The position numbers were made by a program, and so were the translations under genes. A DNA stretch of 64,000 nt from Tetrahymena thermophila SB210. Lineage: Eukaryota > Ciliophora > Oligohymenophorea > Hymenostomatida > Tetrahymenidae. Shown piece by piece: positions 59,301 through 64,000 of the stretch; position 1 is the first letter of the stretch, and the number at the start of each line of letters is the position of its first letter. Below the pieces are notes generated by a model. That model did no database searches, had not been told where the DNA came from, and worked only from the letters and a program-made list of their open reading frames with translations. The DNA is taken from contig NW_002476180.1 of the NCBI RefSeq assembly GCF_000189635.1, positions 62,001-126,000 of the forward strand. The letters run 5' to 3'.

Positions 59301-61999
59301 TAATTTTCTTAATTTTGCTAAAAATTATTATTTTAAGCAGAACTTTATTCAGATTATGAAATATCAGAATAATCTTACAAAATAGTTTAGTTGTTATTAT
59401 TTTCTAAATTGCGTTGTTTCTATTTTTCTAGGTCATCTGCTGATATATCTATTTTTTCTTTATCTTCTAAATTTTGTAAATCATTTTATAATTACTTTTA
59501 ATTACTTTCATTTATTTTATCATTTTATTAAATGTCAGCAAATTTGTTTTATTCAACAGTTTAATCAGTAATTTCATTTAGCAAAACTTATGAATTATCT
59601 ATTTCAACAGCCTATAATATTTCTTCATTTGATTTTAAATAAGTTTCTTTGCTTTCTGTTATATTTTATAATATTTCTTGCTTTTATGATTAATTTTCAT
59701 TGTTATTTGGAATGGTTTATTATTAAATGTATTCTTAACTATCTTAATTATTTTACTAATTGATTTAAACTCCTTAAAGATTTTCAGATACATAAGCTTG
59801 GATGATATTACACTCTATTTACATTTCCTCCTAAACTAATTATTTGTTTTCTTGAATATTAATTTATTCTATATTTTATTTTTATGGAGATAAAACGTTA
59901 TTATCTGTTTATTCGCTTATATTTTCTATTTCTTTCTCTATCTACATAGTTTAATCTGTTTCATGCTAATTTTGAATTTCTTCTATTTGATGAACTTAAT
60001 TTTCTTAAAAACTATTGTCCAATTTATTTTCATGAGAACTTAATATATTACTTTATTAATTGACATTATTTGTAATTATATCAAGATTGTCTTGTTATTA
60101 TCTCTAAGGACTAGCCAAGTTTTTAGAGAAATTAATTTATTCTTCACTCAAATTAATAATTTGATCTTAAATTTACTCATTAACTTAAATATTTAAAGAT
60201 TGATTTTATAAGGTTTCTTATTATTCTACATCATTTTATTAAGTATTAATCAAAAAATCATTCTAAGATAGTTAGCTAACCACATTTTAGTCTTATGATT
60301 ATATTTCTAAATTTTCATTGCTTTAAATAGTATTTTAATTATCTGCTTGGTCTATAGTTTCTTCTATTTGTATTTAATCTTTATTTTATTAGATCTCTTG
60401 AAAGGAAGAGTTAATATTATTTAAATCTTCTACTTCTTATTAAACTAAATTTAAATTTTTATTTGATTCTTCGTCATCATGCTTCATTTCGTTTTCATCT
60501 TTTCTTGACTCATTTTGTTAGTCATCTTCCATTTCTATTTAAACAACTTAGCCTGTGTTATCAATAAATTTATCCTGAGTATTATTTTCATTCTGAATGT
60601 AATTTTAATTTGTTTCTATTTTTTGAATTTATTATTCAGTTATTTCTTTTTATTTTGAATTGCTTTAACTTAAATTGCATAAATCACTTTCATTTTATAA
60701 TATTTCCTCTTAAATTTATTTTAAAGGTGATTCAATTATTTATTTTTGCTCAGTAATTTCAGTATCTTTTTCCATTTAAGCAATGTTTTCTTTTTCTATA
60801 TTTCTTTCATCAGAAAACTAATTTTAATCTAAATTTTATGTTTCTTCACATTTATCACTTTCAAGACTTTATTCAGTTTGCTTAGAAAGATTTTATTCAA
60901 AACCTGTGATATCAACTTCACTGTTAGGAGGCTAATTATTTGATAAGTTTTATTAATTATTATTTTACTATTCTGAAGTTATTTTCTCCTCACAATTTTG
61001 CAAATGATTAACATCTTAATTACTTTCTTCTTAAAAATCATTTAATTCCTAAGAATTTTCTTAATTTTTTTCTTCTGATTTACGATTATGTACCGTTTCA
61101 CTATTTTATTCTTATTCATAATCACTAAAATTAATTTTTTCTTCTAAAGTTGTTTTCATATTTTATAAATCTTGACTTTAATGTTATAATTATTCAAATA
61201 AAGAGCTATCTTCTTGGTTTTATATTTATTAACCAGAATCTTTTGATTCAATTAGTTTTGTTTCAAATTAGCTTTAATTTGGTTCAATATTTATATTTGA
61301 ATTATTTTCTTCTACTTTTTCATTAGTATTTTCACAATTAATTTATTCAACATTATTTTTTTCAATTATTTGTATCTGATTTTATTCTTCATTATTTAGT
61401 TTACCATTTTAAATCTCTACATCATATTAGACTACTTAAATTGTTTGTTCTTAGCTTGAATTACTTGTATTTAATGTTGTATTGATATCGTTTTCTATCT
61501 CAACTTGGTCATTTTTAGATTATAAACCAATTTACTATACTTCTAACTAAACAGCATCTTGCGTATTTTTTTCTTATTAATTTACCACATATGCTTCCTG
61601 TTGTCCTTATTTTTCATCCCTATTATAAATAAATTTATCTTAAATTTATAACAAAAAATATAAAATATACATAGTTTTATCTTATTTCAATGTAGAATCA
61701 CTATCTTCAGAATGAATCATAACTTCTGTTATTCCTTATTAAAAATCATGAGTAATTTACTATTATTCCTTAATTTCATTTGAAGAAATTATCTAGTCCT
61801 ATTCTTCTTCCATCTATGTTTGATTTTGTTCATTTTATTTGTCTGCAATTTAGTCATTTGAATCAGCTTCAAGATGTGTATTTTAATTATTTTCACTTTT
61901 TTATGTGCTATCTTACAAAAAAACTAAATTTGGTATATCTTCTCTACTAAAATTAGGTTATTCTTAAGATTCCTAGATGTCTTAATTCTCGATATCCAT
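53386..61999 (-). CDS. Giant Gln/Glu/Asn-rich protein with C-terminal module shared with the Swi5-like protein
   Basis: The start at 61999 (MDIENQDIQESQEQPNFSRE) opens one exon of 8009 nt (to 53991) without a TGA. Exon 2 runs 53938-53614. A third exon or read-through continues in frame to TGA at 53386. The protein is about 2,800 residues. Nearly all of it is low complexity, dominated by Gln, Glu, Asn, Ser and Ile, with many Gln from TAA/TAG. An internal duplication lies at 56.8-57.8 kb. A basic patch (LKKISARRSAAKSSIKKLLS) lies near 54.57 kb. The C-terminal ~190 residues are different: LYKFLLNLREPCSFQMIQSR, FLNKKLKYHSVRMEY, then a charged coiled coil (LEQKKKQLDAMSQI). These match the first two exons of the Swi5-like gene, with introns at the same places and phases. 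A degenerate Swi5-like tail may follow (NELRKQLLLNQFG, in another frame). Function unknown; the 3' end is uncertain. Confidence 0.75.
56847..57376 (-). repeat. Internal tandem duplication, unit A
   Basis: About 530 bases inside the giant gene that recur as unit B 564 bases further on (57411-57835). The first ~290 bases are around 90% identical by eye. Unit A has a segment of about 105 bases, near 57141-57245, that is absent from B, a multiple of three that keeps the frame. Confidence 0.85.
57411..57835 (-). repeat. Internal tandem duplication, unit B
   Basis: Second copy of the unit at 56847-57376 in the giant gene. It lacks an in-frame block of about 35 codons relative to unit A. Both copies read through in the same frame of the giant protein. 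Confidence 0.85.
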
Positions 62000-62505
62000 C
62001 TTCTAAAATAAGCTTTTTCAATATTTTCTAAATGCAAAATTTGCGGGTTTTTAATTTTAATTTTATTGATTACTGATTAAATTTGAAAATTAAAAACAGA
62101 AAAATTAGCGGTATTTTTGAAATTGAAATATCTTCAGAATTTGGAATGTTTTTTTTTGAAATCAAATATTTGACTACAGTCAAGCTTTAATGATTTGAAT
62201 CAATATTTAAATTTTTTTAATAATTTTTAAATTATAAATATTATTTATTTTAAAAAAAGATAAATGTTTTTTTTTTAAATAATTGATTATTTGCTCAAGT
62301 TTTATAAAAATATTTATTTAAACTCTTAATAATTTTATTTGGTATTCTAAAAAAAGATTAGAATGTTAAATATAGATTAGACTTTAGAATAGAGAGTTAT
62401 GCAAGAATTTTTTATATTAAATTTCATTCATATTTAGCATAATATTTTTAATAATTATCTAAAAAATATTAACTATCTTTAAATACAATCTTAGATTAAT
62501 TTAAA
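62000..62505. other. Divergent promoter region
   Basis: About 500 bases between the start of the giant gene (leftwards) and the UCH gene (rightwards). A/T-rich with long T and A runs; it must contain both promoters. No motif was recognised. Confidence 0.5.
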
Positions 62506-63222
62506 ATGTAAAAAGACCTAAGCGATAACTGGATGCCTTTAGAAAGCAATCCTGATGTGATTAATGATTATATCCAAAAAATAGGTTTCAATATAGAAAA
62601 GTATTCTTTTTAGGATTTATATGACTCAGATGAGTAATTCCTTAAGGATATGAGTGAAAATACTTTAGCAGCTTTATTGATATTCCCATTGGACGAAAAT
62701 GCTAGTGATGAACATAAAAAAGAGATTGAATAGATAAAAGAAAAAGGTTAATTCATAAATGAAAAGGTATATTATATGAAATAATACGCTGAAAATGCTT
62801 GCGGGACTATAGCTATTATGCACGCTGCTATGAATTTAATGTAAAAAGCTCCAGGTATGATTCGCGATAATTCAATCTTACACAATTTCTTCAAATAAAC
62901 TGAAAAAATGACTCCTGAATAAAGGGCTGATTATTTTATGAATGACAAATAGCTTAAAGATGAACATGTAGAAGCTGTCCATTAAGGAGAAACTGAAGTT
63001 GATCCAGAAGACGATAACGTTTTACATCATTTTATTTGCTTAGTACCAATAGAAGGTCATCTTTATGAGTTAGATGGTTGTAAACCCTTTCCAATTAACC
63101 ATGGGGAAACAACACCTAAAACACTTCTCCCTGATATTTACAAAGTATTTTAAAAATTTTTGTCAAAGAGTTAAAACCAGTACTCGTTCAGCATCTTATT
63201 ACTTTAAAAATTTGATAACTGA
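62506..63222 (+). CDS. Ubiquitin carboxyl-terminal hydrolase (UCH-L1/L3 type)
   Basis: Intronless, 238 residues (ATG 62506, TGA 63222), close to UCH-L3 length. The family signature is complete: oxyanion-hole Gln and nucleophile Cys in [19 protein letters not shown], catalytic His in [11 protein letters not shown] and Asp in [15 protein letters not shown]. The N-terminus starts [20 protein letters not shown], matching the family's opening. It is a cysteine protease that removes small adducts from the C-terminus of ubiquitin and processes ubiquitin precursors. The residues before the catalytic His ([14 protein letters not shown]) form the crossover loop region. Several Gln codons are TAA/TAG, including the one in the C-terminal LLLQKFDN. 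No targeting sequence was seen. Confidence 0.95.
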
Positions 63223-63578
63223 GAATGCATTTATTGACAATTAATTATAAATCATTAAAACCTTTTATTACAAAATATATAAATATCACATTGCATGTAA
63301 ATAACATTTTAGTTGTGAACTTTCAAATAATAAAAATTAAAATTTAATCTGAAAAATTATTTTATTAAATTTGTTTTTTTCTATTTTTTTCTAAATTTTT
63401 TCGATATTTTTTCAAAGAAAAATAATAATGATTTTATTTATTATTTATTTTATTATGTTTTTTTTAAGAACCAAAATTATTATTTAATTTTATATTTTTT
63501 AACACAAATATTTTTCATGCAAATAAATTTTAAAAATTAATTGTTTATGTTTTAATTTAATTTTTAGTTTTTGAAATA
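63223..63578. other. Intergenic between convergent genes
   Basis: About 356 bases, extremely A/T-rich, containing the two 3' UTRs. Nothing else was seen. Confidence 0.5.
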
Positions 63579-63956
63579 TCAATATGCTTCAACAGTTACT
63601 TCTTCTTCTTCAACTATTGGAACACCCCAATCACATTCCTTTTCTATACCGTTGTTATTTTTATGCATTCTAATTCTGAAGTAACCATTTTCTCCCCAGT
63701 AAGAACCCCAAGAATTTCTTGCTATCCAATATTCAACACCTGTAGCTTCATCTACACCCCAACCAACGACAGCTACTTCGTGATTAAGGGAAGTAAATAA
63801 TAGATTTTATTCAAAAATACCTCCAGAGTAGTTTTCTAGTTTTAAAGTGGCTTCAATACCGCAACCAATAGGACCTCTAGCAAATATTTCTGCTTTCATT
63901 TAATCAGCACCTTTTACATAACCATATTCTGAAATTTTCCATTTCTTAAAATTAGG
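63579..63956 (-). CDS. Papain-family cysteine protease, cathepsin Z-like (C-terminal exon, partial)
   Basis: The last 125 codons and TGA (63579) of a C1A peptidase; the rest lies beyond the window edge. An AG acceptor at 63957-63958 marks the exon start. Visible: catalytic His in [14 protein letters not shown], catalytic Asn in [20 protein letters not shown], and an upstream [12 protein letters not shown]. The Cys of GCGIEA and the closing [12 protein letters not shown] resemble cathepsin Z/X, where the enzyme is a carboxypeptidase. The nucleophile Cys lies outside the window, so the subfamily call is tentative. Such enzymes are lysosomal or secreted in ciliates. Confidence 0.9.
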
Positions 63957-64000
63957 CTAAGCCCCTTTTTTATTTAAAAATTTAATTAATCATATTTACT

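Noticed and set aside
1-64000. tRNA, rRNA, CRISPR, transposon and chromosome-breakage sequences
   Set aside because: No B-box-like TTCGAAT core with a cloverleaf, no rRNA-like block, no spaced direct repeats, no transposase or reverse transcriptase motifs, and no exact match to the Tetrahymena chromosome breakage sequence as I remember it were noticed. This was by eye only.

Overview
The window reads as macronuclear DNA of the ciliate Tetrahymena, almost certainly T. thermophila. It is extremely AT-rich. Genes stay open only if TAA and TAG are read as glutamine and TGA is the sole stop. Introns are short, AT-rich and GT..AG. The macronuclear linker histone H1 at 37.9-38.7 kb is recognisable as the T. 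thermophila protein. All product calls below use the ciliate code. No tRNA, rRNA, CRISPR array or transposon was found.

Layout. 1.2-3.0 kb (-): a single-exon fusion of a degenerate Ras-like GTPase and a protein kinase. 6.0-18.7 kb (-): two large tandem paralogues of the ciliate TmcB/TmcC-PAS transmembrane family. 21.9 kb (+): a small alveolin-like cytoskeletal protein. 24.6-26.1 kb (-): a four-exon small one-pass membrane protein. 28.2-28.7 kb (-): ribosomal protein eS19. 29.9-30.8 kb (+): an EF-hand protein. 31.9-33.7 kb (+): a five-exon DHHC palmitoyltransferase. 34.3-35.7 kb (-): a family III CoA-transferase with a probable mitochondrial leader. 37.9-38.7 kb (+): histone H1, with a TATCCAATCAGA element upstream. 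39.8-40.1 kb (+): a small cysteine-containing protein. 40.4-43.8 kb (-): a TPR plus cyclic-nucleotide-binding protein. 44.5-45.3 kb (-): a Swi5-like recombination factor. 46.0-51.4 kb (-): three tandem TauD/TfdA-type dioxygenases. 53.4-62.0 kb (-): a giant Gln/Glu/Asn-rich protein, most of it in one 8-kb exon. 62.5-63.2 kb (+): a ubiquitin C-terminal hydrolase. 63.6 kb to the end (-): the C-terminus of a cathepsin Z-like cysteine protease. The rest is long, very AT-rich intergenic DNA with microsatellites.

How the genes relate. There is no operon logic; these are monocistronic eukaryotic genes. Two local expansions are clear: the TmcB/PAS pair and the dioxygenase trio, one of which has gained a mitochondrial-type leader. 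The most unusual relationship is between the Swi5-like gene and the C-terminus of the giant Gln-rich protein about 8 kb away. They share a module with similar sequence and with introns at the same positions and phases, so a domain appears to have been duplicated into, or out of, a huge low-complexity protein.

Limits. Exon boundaries were placed by eye and checked for reading-frame closure. They close exactly for the kinase, the alveolin-like protein, the 179-aa membrane protein, DHHC, CoA-transferase, H1, the TPR/cNMP gene, SWI5, the three dioxygenases and UCH. The two TmcB-type genes were translated in long sections, not base by base. The 3' ends of the EF-hand gene and of the giant gene are uncertain.
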